Origin: Ascaphus truei
Taxonomy: Eukaryota > Chordata > Amphibia > Anura > Ascaphidae
Assembly: GCA_036426205.1 (NCBI GenBank)
Contig: CM071586.1
Coordinates: forward strand, 11,575,768 to 11,639,767
Reading direction: 5' to 3'
DNA length: 64,000 nucleotides
Shown: piece by piece, positions 22,001 to 32,391 of the stretch
Layout of the letters: every line of letters starts with the position of its first letter
How positions within the stretch are numbered: the stretch's first letter is position 1
The notes under the pieces: model-generated
The model's database searches: none
What the model saw: only the letters and a program-made list of their open reading frames with translations
Told to the model about the DNA's origin: nothing
Program-made: the position numbers and the translations under genes

Positions 22001-24595
22001 TTTTGCTGAATTGTTTTATTTTTTTTACACCGACAATCAATCTGCAGATTCCACAATCTGTTGACGGACTTTAAGAATCCAATCCGTGGATTCAGCAACC
22101 GGCATGCAGATTGCGGAATTTGTTGATTGGATTCTTAAAATCCATCAGCAGATTTCGGAATCCACAAATGGATTCTCATAATCCTCCTGTGGATTGTAGC
22201 CAATGGCGGTTTTGGATTTATTTGCACGGATTTAAACTATAACAATCCATTAGCGGATTTTACACAGCGGAACGGATTTCTAATGGCAAATTCAGAAAAA
22301 TTCAGGAAACAGATTTGGACTGGTTTGCCCATCTCTAATGGTTAACAGCAAATCTTACTTGCCATGGTTTGAAATTATGGATATCTGGACAACTTCCATT
22401 ATAAAATCGTCCTCTCCCCTCCTGGCATGTCTTTAGATCATGCAGAGCTTTGGCTACAAGATAAATAGCTGTATAAACGTTGTAGGAACCTCTTACGTTG
22501 GATACATCATTGTAACTGTTCTCGATACTCTCTAAATCCTCATTTCCCGTACATAATTTAGCAAGGTTACTCAATGACCTAGTGAGCTTTCTCTGATCCA
22601 AGAATTTGCATCCAAATATTTCTTCCCAGAACTTCTTGGCCCAAATTTCACCTGTCGAATTGAATAGACGAACGCTGTTAAGATACTCTCTAAATCCTGC
22701 AATCTTTGAGCTGTAGAAGGCAAAACCAATGCAGCCAGAGAGTATAGTAGAGTATTTCTCCACTGATAATATGTTTGAGATGGACCAAGCTTCACTGGCC
22801 ACAAAGATCTTTCCAGTCACGTTCTGCCTCAGCATTTCATCAAGAAGTGGGATCATGTCAAAATCTGTGGAGAAGACCACCACAGCTGTGGCTGTTGATT
22901 CTCTGATGACCCTGATGAGCTGGGGAGTGTTCATATCCAGATGGCTTAGCAGGATAAATTCTGTGAAGGCCACACAAGCTCCTGCTTTGAGGATCTCCTG
23001 CTTAATGACTTGGATGCCCTGTTGTCCATAGTCATTTCCCAATGCTACCAAGCCAACCCATGTCCAGCCAAAATGCAAAACCAGCTGGGCCAGTCCTTGC
23101 GACTGGAAGGCATCACTTGGTACAGTCCTGAAGAATGAAGGGAACTGTATTCTGTCACTCAAGAGGGAGCTGGTCGAGTAGATACTGATCTAAAGTGACA
23201 CATTTGAGTTTTATAAGGTACAGGTAACAATTTTCACTGAAAATATCAATAAAAGTAGAGCGATAACTTAATATTATGGCAATGCTTTTTTCTGAAATAT
23301 CACAATAAAAAAGAAAAAATATAAATGAGATGAATTGTGCTTTGTAATAACCCCATTCAAATACAAATGTATCTATCCTAATATGCATTGCTGGCAGTTG
23401 TGTTGAGTTGCTGTTTGGAAGAGATCAGTGTGATAAGATGTTCAGCACTGTGGATAGCTCCTATTGATCCTTACCTGTGGGTATCTGTACAGACCCAGGA
23501 TATGCGCCATGAGAATGGAGTAGGTGGAGGTTGAGTGTCCAATGATGGCAGCCAGAGGTGGCTTTTCCCGGCAAGAGAAATTGGGGATTCCCTGGCTCTG
23601 ACCTGTTAAAATCTTCAGGGTCCCATCCAGCTCCCTCTGCAGTACACGACAAGAGTCGTAGATTTGAAAGCCCAGGGTGAGGTTGGGGAGGAGGTCATGT
23701 CTTCTGTTGATCTCCTCCATGGTGAACCTCATGGCCTGGAACTGCGGGAAGACATCAGAATAGAAGCTGAGGGGGAGAAGGAAGAAACTAAGGATATGAT
23801 CTTTTACCTATAGAGAAACTGAGGAAGGTAGAGGGAGAATTATGAAGGCAATGGAACAAAAGTCTGTGGAGAGGTGGTGCTAATTTAATATCTTCTACCC
23901 AAGGAGGAAATAGAACTGGAGGATTAAAAGGTAGAGAGAGAAAAGATGATAGAAGAGAGAGAGAGAGAGAAAGAGAGAGAAGAGAGAGAAGAGAGAGAAG
24001 AGAGAGAGGAGAGAAGAGAGAGGAGAGAGAGAAGAGAGAGAGGAGAGAAGAGAGAGGAGAGAGAGAGAGGGAGAGGTGGAAGGGGGATAGTGAGAGAGAT
24101 AGATGGATAAAGATTAAAAACATAGCTAGGGAGAAGAAATAGAGAGGGGATAGAAGAGAAAGAGGAAGATAACGATAGTTATTTAGAGAGCAAAGGGAGC
24201 AGTGATACAAAAAATAATAAAATAGTTTTGAGAGATATCATGCGGAGAGAGAAAAAGAGAAAGGGTGAGAAAGAGGGAGAGACAGATGGGAGGAGAGGGG
24301 GATAGGGGCATAGAGAAGAAGATAGAGAGAGAGGGAGAGATGGAGATGAAACTATAGAAGAATATTGTAAACCTTACAATTTACAGGCTCCCTGTCGGGG
24401 GGTCTCTATGAAAATGGATTCCAGGTACTGTACATCAACTTGGAAGGGAATCACTATGCCTATTAAGATATCTCCATGCTTGTAGAGCCCAGTTAGGTCC
24501 AAGCCACGCAGTTTGCACCCCAGGCTGTCAGAACGAGAGGCAGGAGTGAGGTAGGAGAGAACAAGATGCCATATAGACCAGTATAAAAGGGACAT
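18170..24595 (-). CDS. V2R-B: vomeronasal type-2 receptor, complete, six exons
   Basis: Paralogue of V2R-A with exon lengths 218, 292, 831, 228, 124 and 911 nt, which join in frame to 867 residues. Only the first exon differs, because V2R-B has a single start ATG where V2R-A has two. Signal peptide, flytrap domain with LGNDYG and ASEAWS, nine cysteines in the linker and seven helices are all present. No stops or frameshifts. The exon 4 donor is GTACGG, with a competing GTATGC five bases downstream. Intron 3 contains two related LTR-like inserts and a hAT-like MITE. A large palindrome and minisatellite lie a few hundred bases upstream of the start. Expected role: chemoreception in vomeronasal neurons. 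Confidence 0.94.
19162..19285 (-). CDS. V2R-B exon 5 (nine-cysteine domain)
   Basis: 124 nt; acceptor TTCCCCAAG, donor GTAAGT. Encodes APESVCSQSCHKGFRR, then RRGEPVCCFQC and EISNLT. Confidence 0.95.
19331..19510. repeat. Imperfect tandem repeat in V2R-B intron 4
   Basis: About three units of roughly 60 bp around GGACAGACTCATAGCTCC. Matches the array in V2R-A intron 4. Confidence 0.5.
19929..20156 (-). CDS. V2R-B exon 4
   Basis: 228 nt, phase 0. Encodes LLHYIQNVRVRL and DIVNWQLGADG and ends GRRQ. Donor reads AGACAG|GTACGGTATGC. The first GT keeps the 228-nt length shared with V2R-A and V2R-C, so it is the chosen junction. Confidence 0.92.
20275..20832. mobile_element. LTR-like solo element, TSD CTCTG
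   Basis: 558 bp, starting TGTCACGG and ending TTCCTGACA, with a perfect CTCTG duplication at 20270-20274 and 20833-20837. It differs from the Gmr1-like LTRs internally and holds a 42-bp tandem repeat. A diverged relative lies at 21439-21935. Sense strand not determined. Confidence 0.75.
20375..20500. repeat. 42-bp tandem repeat inside the LTR
   Basis: About three units with AGCAAGCAGGATC and ACAGGCAGGGTT. The open frames over it (Gly/Ser-rich) come from the repeat and are not judged to be a gene. Confidence 0.6.
21404..22337. mobile_element. hAT-like MITE in V2R-B intron 3, split by an LTR
   Basis: Terminal repeats TTGAGATGGGCAA and TTTGCCCATCTCTA (inverted). Flanks ATAATTAA and ATGGTTAA form an 8-bp duplication with two changes, as expected for hAT. 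The interior is built of AATCCGTGGATT-like palindromic blocks. About 437 bp without the LTR insert at 21439-21935. Confidence 0.65.
21439..21935. mobile_element. LTR-like element inside the hAT-like MITE
   Basis: 497 bp starting TGTCATGATG and ending TATTCCTGACA. Shares GCACACCCGGTGGACA and other blocks with the LTR at 20275-20832. No clean target-site duplication is visible. Confidence 0.55.
22359..23189 (-). CDS. V2R-B exon 3
   Basis: 831 nt, phase 0 both sides. Acceptor CACTTTAG, donor GTAAGA after a CAA exon end. Begins ISIYSTSSLLSDRIQFPSFF and ends NFKPWQ. Confidence 0.95.
23475..23766 (-). CDS. V2R-B exon 2
   Basis: 292 nt; acceptor CCCCCTCAG, donor GTAAGG. Encodes FYSDVFPQFQAMRF, EEINRR and GHSTSTYS. 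Confidence 0.95.
23935..24090. repeat. (GA)n microsatellite in V2R-B intron 1
   Basis: Over 130 bases of GAGAGA with AGAAG interruptions. More GA-rich sequence follows at 24240-24345. Longer than the corresponding tract in V2R-A. Confidence 0.85.
24378..24595 (-). CDS. V2R-B exon 1 (signal peptide and start)
   Basis: 218 nt from a single ATG to donor GTAAGG. Encodes MSLLYWSIWHLVLSYLTPAS and SLGCKL. As in V2R-A, a pyrimidine tract with TGATTGCAG ends a few bases before the ATG. Confidence 0.88.
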
Positions 24596-24754
24596 CGCCC
24601 TGCAATCAGACAGAAGAAAGAGATTTAATCCTAATCTTTCATTTATAGGATGGGAAATCAGAACCCTGCAATGTAATAGAGTCACCCAGACATTATATAC
24701 CAGGCATTATTGCTATGTAGGATAATTACATTATCTGAGCAGAAGATGGAAACA

Positions 24755-25050
24755 AATAGATATATACTCAGCCTCATCATACAGCACCCCATGTTTATTA
24801 CTATTGTAAAGATACTTAACATCATTATACAGAGCGGCATGTTCGTTATCAGTGAATACATACTCGGCATCATTATACAGTGTGGCATGTTCATTATCAG
24901 TGTATAGAGATGCTCAGCATCATTATACAGTGCAGCATGTTCATTGTCAGTGTGTATACTGTAGATATTCAGCATCATTATACAGCATGTCACAATCATT
25001 TTCAGTGTATAGAGTCTCATTATCATTATACAGTGCAGCATGAGATATAT
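24755..25050. repeat. Minisatellite upstream of V2R-B
   Basis: Six or so units of about 46-55 bp carrying CATCATTATACAG, GCATGTTCATT and CAGTGTATAGA. Same family as upstream of V2R-A. The last units form the left arm of the palindrome. Confidence 0.65.
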
Positions 25051-25175
25051 ATACTGTATATATCTCATGCTGCACTGCATGCTGTATATATATATATCAT
25101 GCTGCACTGTATAATGATAATGAGAATCTATACACTGAAAATGATTGTGACATGCTGTATAATGATGCTGAATAT
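24965..25175. repeat. Large palindrome, about 80-bp arms
   Basis: The left arm (from ATATTCAGCATCATTATAC) and the right arm (ending GTATAATGATGCTGAATAT) are near-perfect reverse complements. The centre is AT-rich and itself palindromic. It lies about 370 bases upstream of the V2R-B start codon. Confidence 0.85.
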
Positions 25176-25517
25176 ACAAATTTGCTTACCTCATTCTTTC
25201 TCTGTCTCTAAATCTCGGCCGTGTGGATATTTTTAATTAATGCCCCTTTTTATACATAAGTGAATTCCCTGGTTAGCAGAAAAGCATTAATTAGCACTGA
25301 CCTCTTCTGTTCTGCAGAGCAATGTGTGTTTGCAATATGTCTCTGACAACCTGACATGGAGGGGGGAATGTGAGGGATATTTCTAACAGGATAATTATTT
25401 AACCGGTGGGACTGATTTTTTCCAGGAGAGACTCAGAGAATTCCCTTTAATGGGACTCAGGAAATAATGCACAAGTCTATTTGTACTTTATTTTTACGAG
25501 ATATAGGCTACGACAGT

Positions 25518-26004
25518 GGGCCTTATGCAGAGAGCATAGAATTTTAAAATTGGCGAATTTCATAAAAAGTAGCTTTTTTGGAGAGTTTTATTCTCCATAT
25601 GCAGAAAAGTGCGAATTCTGCTATGTTTAACATGGATGCGTGTGGCGAGTTTAAATTGGCGAGATGCGCGCTTCAGAAACGTGTAAAAACAAATTCGCGC
25701 CTTTTTTTCCCCTTTACTATAGGCGGCGAGCGCCATCTTGCCATCTTTTCCTGGCGCGGCAAAAATGCGAGAATCGCGGCATTTTTTGGCGCGAACAGCC
25801 GCTTTATGCCGTTCGCACCTCTCTGCATTCGGAGAGTTTTAAAAATGGCGAGATGGAGGTTCTCGCCAGCCGCGAGGCGAGTTTTAGCAATTGAAAAAAC
25901 AAAATGGCGCGTTTTTCGGAACTCGCCATTTTCTGCCGGTTTCTGCGCGAAATTGTACAAAAAATGGCGAATTTCGAAATAACGATGCTCTCTGCATAAG
26001 GCCC
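25518..26004. mobile_element. MITE with GGGCCTTATGCAGAGAGC ends
   Basis: 487 bp with inverted ends GGGCCTTATGCAGAGAGCAT and its complement, flanked by AGT on both sides (3-bp duplication, compatible with a Harbinger-type element). The interior is rich in AAATGGCGA blocks on both strands. The 134-codon frame inside is judged not to be a gene. Confidence 0.7.
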
Positions 26005-26139
26005 AGTGTGTGTTATGGGGAGGATGGCACTGCTTCTGCTCGTGCTGTACCTGTGCTGCGTGTACATGTCATGGTGTGGTAGTGTGTGTGAGGGGAAGGC
26101 TGGCACTGCCACTGCCCACACTGTACCAGAGATGTGTGT

Positions 26140-29100
26140 TGTGACAGTGAGGGGGTAACCAGGCTCAATAATAAAGGTTAAGCCCACTTGGTTACCCCTG
26201 ATCTGTGTTTGAAGCTCCTAGAGTGTCAGCTCTTGGACTGGACTTTCATATATGCATCACTTTGACGGTGTGTAAATTATGCGACAATACAGTATTTTTG
26301 TGTTTTTACCTATCCAGGGTTTTGCGGAGAAACTTCTTTCAGATTGTGGCTATGTACTGTAGTTGGGGTTCCCAAGTTATGGGATACCCCAAAGATATAC
26401 CCGGGAATCAGGTAAGATTATCAGGCACATTGAAGCACAGTGCTTCAGAAAAATCCTACCCTGGAAACGTTCTTGCGACTCACAGCCAGGTTTCCCTGCT
26501 TCAGCACAAACCGGAAAATTAAAAAGGGCATCAGGGACCAAGGTATCCCCAGAATTGTCCTTGGGTACCCAGCATAAGGGGGGATGCCCAGTTTATGCCC
26601 AAGTCACCCTGAACCTGGTACAGGGATTCAGGGGTTGCTCCAGCTATGTAATAAAGCTGCAAAGGTTTTTATTTGAGTATAAAGATAAAGTCAGGGTTTT
26701 GCAGTGTGCCAGGGATAAGGCTGGTAAGAGTAGGTAACATATATTCTTATTCTATCCCTGACACCAGACCAAGAGACTTAGACATGGTTAAACACAAGAC
26801 GCAGAGTCAAAGTATATTTTATTAAAGGTTTTTATTTAATAAATGTATATGCTTGTAACTATGTGCCTGTGGGATTTCCAAGTCCGTGGTTCTGAGAGAC
26901 CAGATGGCTACCAAGCTTGGCACCACTGAGTCTGCTCGGGACCCAGAGTTGAAAGCCTCAGGGATGCCAAGGTGTTAGAACAGGAGGAGTACTGCAGTTA
27001 TCTCTGAGTACCCCTGTCCTGGGCACCACTTGGCACCACTGAGTCTGCTCGGGACCCAGAGTTGAAAGCCTCAGAGAAGCCAAGGTGTTAGAACAGGAGT
27101 ACTGCCGTTATCTCTGAGTACCCCCGTCCTGGGCTAACAAAGGGCTATCTGGCAACCATTTGCTGAGCCCCAGACTCTGTGGGGCCTGGACAGCGAGTGG
27201 GCTCGATATGCTAAGAGGCAGAGGTGCCAGGTTGGCGCATGCCCCATTGCAGAATCAAAATTTGTGCCCGCCCTGATTCAGTATACTGACAAATTGGTGA
27301 TTGGCTGGCAGGAGAATTCCCATGCGCTGATTGGCTGTAGTGGTTGTTGAATTGGACTCCCAAAACCTAAAAGAAACCTTGCATCCAATCAGGACCTCAG
27401 ATTCCAAGCGCCCAACCATCAGCGGCAAATTCAAGATACGAAAAAGATGCTCTATGAGAAATAGACGCGAGCCGGCTTCAGGGATTTTCAACTCAAGAAA
27501 TGTTCTAAGTCCCACCTTTCAGGGCAAAGTTCTGAAAACGGGACGTAGCGGTCGTAGCTGGTATTGCATGCCAAATTGTGTTCCAGGACTTTTGTGAGTA
27601 CGTCCCGGTCATTGGAAAGGGCTCCTACAGACATCAGTTGTTAACATTTAGTTCCAAGAAAGTATATTTTGTTCCCAGTTTTCAGTGCAAATTGTGTTAC
27701 ATTGTGTTACATTGTGTGTATGTCTTTTCATGGAATAAATTACAACTTATTTTACCTCCTTGTCTTGCTCAATGTCACAGTAGACCAGGTCTTACCAACA
27801 AATTAATACCGGGATTCTGGACTGAACAGTACAAGGAGGGTAAAATAAATTGTAATTTATTTCCTTTAAAGACAAATACACAATACTTCACAATTACAGC
27901 CAAAATACACGTACTGGGATGGGAAAACGAAATAAAATGTCCACGGAACGAAACAAAGTCTCTGGACACCCCTGCACGCATGCAAGTGGGTGCACAATGT
28001 GAGCCGTGCGACAGTCCTTGGCTAGGGGCGCAACTTGCCAGCCCTATATCTCCGCCAAAAGGAATTATTTCATAAAGTCCTTACAGGATTAGTTTGGGTA
28101 TCCTTAGCTAAAACGAATTCTGGAAGAGGGGTACGATCCTTTGTTACGATGTAGTTAACCCCTCACACTCTGGAACCGCTGACGCTGTACTGGGACATTT
28201 CTTGGTTGATCTTAGGTGAATCTCAGATGGAACTCACTGGGACTGGGCTGCAGGCATCTTTATAGGGTTAAGGGTCCTATACCTAACACACACCCAATCC
28301 TCTTGTGGGAACAACTTTTCCCACCTATCCCAGACTTGCCAGTAGCTCACAAAAAGGGCAGAAGTTGCTTCCCGGTTTGCAAAGAGCATGTGCTAACTTG
28401 ATACCTAAGCTGCTTAGCATACCGGGCCCAACCTCTTACCTGGCGACAGTAAGTCTGGGGTTTGGCTACCAAGTGTGAAGCGCCCATACTACACACCGGT
28501 ATGTGATACTTAGGAATAAACCGGAATCCCTGACACCTAGGGTCTCTGAAGCTTTTCAACTCCAGACTTCTCTGGACACTGGGGAACCATCTCAGCAGGG
28601 TGCCTTTTGAAGTACAGAGATGAAAAATCCCTCAGCTCATTCATCCATAACATATGGGCATGTCAATGGATTCATTGCCAGACCGGCAGGAAAGGGGTTC
28701 CTGCCTTCACATTTAAAACACCATGGAAATAAAGTATATTTATAAATGTATGTTCTGCATATGTTACAAATATCAAACTCATATGTATGTTCATGGTTCA
28801 TGTGTGACTAAATGCACTCCAAAAATTAGAGTGCTAGCTCTTTGCTAGTGCAAGTTATCCACTTAATTAAATGGGCTCTATGATGTGGGTTGCGGTTTGA
28901 CCTATAATTGGTCTGGGTTACAAGCCGGCATACAATGTATCCATGCTGAATTTTGATCGGTAACCGCAGACACACACCATCAATTCAGCTTAAGTGGTTA
29001 ACGAGCACGGTGGATACATTTTGACAAGCAGGCACTTCAGCTAGACAGCAAACCACTTATCCAATTGACTTTGCGGTTCAGACATCTGCGGCTTGGAAAA

Positions 29101-29449
29101 TGATACCCATCTTTAAAGCAGCTACTTATCCACGGCACGCTTCTTCAATCAGCGCTTGGCACAGCGCTAGAAGCTCCGCCTTGTGTCTCAAACACAGTTA
29201 GCACATTTTCATTCATTCATTGGAACTGTAGCTAGCTTCTGAGCTGCAAAACAGGGACAAAAAAAGCTAGGATTGGGGAAAACATGGTATTATGGGGACA
29301 ATACATTTTAACCCCTACAGTCCCAACAAGGGTTAGGGTTAATCAGCCGGGCATAATACCTTTATTATTGGCTTGGTTTACCCTCTCCCGCCAAACTCAA
29401 TCAAATGATCCTGGTAAAAAAGGTGTTAATAACCCTGTCTCCCATGAGA
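26140..29449 (+). mobile_element. Solo Gmr1-like LTR split by a second LTR, TSD TGTGT
   Basis: Plus-strand LTR starting TGTGACAGTGAGG. It is interrupted at 27772, resumes at 29401 (TCAAATGATCCTGG) and ends CTCCCATGAGA. The outer duplication TGTGT is at 26135-26139 and 29450-29454. Confidence 0.82.
27773..29395 (-). mobile_element. Nested Gmr1-like LTR, TSD CTCAA
   Basis: Minus-strand LTR of 1623 bp inserted in the LTR above. Perfect CTCAA duplication at 27768-27772 and 29396-29400. Plus-strand start TGTCACAGTAGACC, end CTCCCGCCAAA. Confidence 0.85.
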
Positions 29450-30169
29450 TGTGTACGTCATGGTGTAGTAGTGTGTGCGAGGGGAATCTTTTTTTATTTT
29501 AAATACAAGATACAAATATTTACAAATACACACAATACTCACAGAATAGCATCCAGAGAATGACATAAACATTACATTTTATCTTAGAGAGATTCCCTTT
29601 TCAAAAATATCCAAACGCATCTCTCCAACCTCTCAGATTCCCTCTGTTATATAAACTTTACTGATAGATAAATAACACAAATTAGAAAAGCAAGTTTCCT
29701 GCAAAAAGAAAATCTAATTCTTAAAGTCCTTTAGACTAGAAAAGGCTTCAGTCCAGTTCTTTTACCCCTTAATACTATTCACATTAATAGTTGCCACCTT
29801 CAGCGTAGAGGGGCACTTTGCATATTTAGTGAATCACCACCACCCTTTTTTTTTCTTTTTAGCCCCATTTTTCTTTTTGACCATTTTCTTTCTCCTGGGG
29901 GGACTCTCTGATGGTAGATTTCTCTTATTTGATGGTCCGGCCATCTCAATGTTCTGAATTGATCCAGACTGCTGTGGGGTCTGACTTTCCGACATATCGG
30001 GGTCTGCGTCACCCATCTTTTCGCCCCAACTCTTTTCCTCCAATACCTCATAACTTTTGTGCAGTGAGATCTCTTCTTGGACAGTTTCTTTATCTCCAGT
30101 TTTTGCAGTTTTCTTTCCAGCTGAGCTGGTTTGGGCAGTCTTGTTCTTATTTCTTATGGTTTCCCATTC

Positions 30170-30352
30170 ATTATCGCCATCTCTGCGAGGTTCGCCGCCA
30201 TCTTTGTGGGGTTAGCCGCCATCACTGCGATGTTCGCGATCTTTGTGGGGTTTGCCGCCATACTTGCGGGGTTCACCGCCATCTTTGTAGGTTTCGCCGC
30301 CATCACTGCGAGGTTTGCCATCTTTGCAGGGTTCGCCGCCATCCTTGCGGGG
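30170..30352. repeat. 21-24 bp tandem repeat in ORF1 relic
   Basis: About eight imperfect units around TTCGCCGCCATCTTTGTGGG, encoding AANPTKM-like repeats on the minus strand. Confidence 0.65.
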
Positions 30353-31667
30353 TACATCACCTTCTTGAGTAGAATTCTCTGTGTTTGGTACAAAACTCAG
30401 ATCGCTCCTGTGCTCTCCGTCTTACCCCCTTTGGGCTGGAAGCATATATGTCAGACCCCGAGACTTTAAAACCTCTTCTACAGGTGTAAGTTGAAGACTT
30501 TCTGATGACTCTGTGTCATTCTGCCCATAATGGTTGTGTTCGGCTTCTGGGCAATCTTTAAAGGAATGACCACATTTATAGCACAGGTTGCAGACAATGT
30601 CCTTTTCACACTCAAAGCTGTGATGACCAATTGAACCACATAAAGTGCACCTGATTTTATCACACGCTGAGCTTACTGTAAGTGCCTGGGGGAATCACAT
30701 TTAAAACACTTTTTAGGCTGTCCCCAATAAAAACATCGCCCGCGATCCCTTCCAATATATATGGCGTTTGGGAGGTGACATGCCACATTGTGTGTGTACC
30801 TGAGCTTAACTTTAAACTTGTAGCCCCCATTCCAGAAACCTTCAGCATCCATATTTTTCACTGGACCGGACTGAACATCACACTGTCTTTTTAGCCAAAA
30901 ATGTATATCTTCTACCGCTACAGTCTCAATATCAAAAATAATATTCACTTCCACGGTCACTGGGCAAGATACCTGAATAACTTAAAAAAATTCCCATTCT
31001 GGATTATCCTTCACTTCTCTGTAACAAGACCAGAATTTTTCTAACCCTTCTGGTGTCTTAAAGCTGACTTCGTAGTTCCTGCTATGAGGAGCATGAAACA
31101 AAGCATTAACCTCACTGGATTGGAAGCCAAGAGAAATTTTGATCAAGTCTTTTCCTACAACAAATCTGTCCGGTATAGGAGCCATATCCCCCTAATAATG
31201 TAGTCTGACTACGTTCCTGCGCTTTCTGGCATCATCAAATGAAATATAAGATGTACCTGGGCGTCTTGTACTCCATGCTGACTGCTGGGGGGGAGCTGGC
31301 TTGGCCTCTCCTGTTGGTTTTGCTGCCATTTCTGCTTCAGCTAAGGACTTTGCTTTTGCCGCTCCTGTTTCTGCCAAGGGCTTTGATGCTGCTGCTGCAG
31401 GCTGTGTGGATTTCTCTCCCACTTTAGGAATCTCCATTTCTTGCGCCTCAAAAGCCTCAACTGCTTCAGCGTTCTCCACTGCTTCAGCCATTTCTATTTC
31501 AGACACTTCTTCCTGTGCCTGAGCTGTTTGCTGCTCTGTCTCAAGTGTATTGCCAGCATCATTCAGGCTCTCAACCTGGGCTGTTTGCTGTGTGTCTGAC
31601 TTGGGTGTGGCTGCTAATTCCTGCACCTGTCTGCTCCCCTCAGCTGCTTGTAGTCTCTCTGTATCAG

Positions 31668-31945
31668 GTGCAGTTGTATGCAGTTTCTCTGTCTCCGGTG
31701 CAGCTGTATGCTGGGTCACTGCATCAGGTACAGTTGTTTGCGGGGTCACTGTGTCAGGTACAGTTGTTTGCGGGGTCAATGCATCCGGTACAGTTGTTTG
31801 CGGGGTCACTGCATCAGGTACAGTTGTTTGCGGGGTCACTGCGTCAGGTACAGTTGTTTGCGTGGTCACTGTGTCAGGTACAGTTGTTTGCGGGGTCACT
31901 GCGTCAGGTGCAGCTGCTTGCGGGGTCTCTGTCTCAGGTGTAGCT
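31668..31945. repeat. 30-bp tandem repeat in ORF1 relic
   Basis: About nine units around GGTACAGTTGTTTGCGGGGT, encoding TTVPDAVTPQ repeats on the minus strand in frame. Protein-coding repeat, not a CRISPR array, since there are no unique spacers. Confidence 0.8.
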
Positions 31946-32391
31946 GCAGTTGCCTGTGAATTAGTGTGTATGTCCTTGCTAATTTGTGGGATAACAATTT
32001 CTGTGACCCCCAAGTCTCCTTTTCTCATGCTCTGCCTGCCTTTTACTCCTGGCTTCATTAGACCTTGGGCTGGTTTTAGCCGCAGTTCTCTTACCCGTCT
32101 GGTTCTGAGTACTTTCAGTATTCTCCATCTCAGCTTCTTTCTGCCCAACATTTTCATTAGTCTCCTTTTCCATATTTTCTGACTCTTTCTTTTGCAAAGG
32201 TTTTGCACTTTAGCTTCCAGGGAAACTTTCTTATCCGCATTCAGATTAGCTTGAGACCTGGTTCCAACTCCTCTCCCTCCTCCAGGGTCTGCCGCCATCT
32301 TGGCTCACAGCTCCTCCCATTCCTGTATGTGAGGAGAGGCTGGCACTGCTGCTGTCCACGCTGTACCTGTGCTGTGTAAACATGCCATGGT

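Larger units (their letters stand above)
29834..32298 (-). pseudogene. LINE ORF1 relic with zinc knuckles
   Basis: RNA-binding ORF1 of an L1/Tx1-type LINE. The first 368 codons are Ala/Thr/Gln-rich with 10-residue repeats. After an in-frame stop at 31192 comes a domain starting APIPDRFVVGKDLIKISLG, then after another stop at 30982 VNIIFDIETVAVEDIHFWL and KVKLRYTHNV. Cysteine motifs KCFKCDSPRHLQ, CTLCGSIGHHSFEC and CNLCYKCGHSFKDC follow across a frameshift near 30665 and look like three CCHC knuckles. The end is Lys-rich. Two in-frame stops and frameshifts make it a pseudogene. Confidence 0.7.
29489..32325 (-). mobile_element. ORF1-only L1/Tx1-type LINE
   Basis: Minus-strand element with a T-run at 29489-29495 on the plus strand as its A-tail. 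A degenerate duplication (about TGTGNGAGGRGA) flanks it at 29474-29486 and 32327-32339. It holds a full-length ORF1 relic and only the first roughly 100 codons of an endonuclease (VATINVNSIKG, FFLQET) before the tail. No RT is present. Confidence 0.72.

Noticed and set aside
23788..24210. 140-codon minus-strand Leu/Ser-rich frame
   Set aside because: Translation of the (GA)n microsatellite in V2R-B intron 1.
25578..25982. 134-codon plus-strand frame
   Set aside because: It lies wholly inside a MITE with inverted ends; no motif and similar open frames on the other strand.
31668..31945. Possible CRISPR array
   Set aside because: The 30-bp units are contiguous, without spacers, and encode in-frame protein repeats in a eukaryotic LINE.
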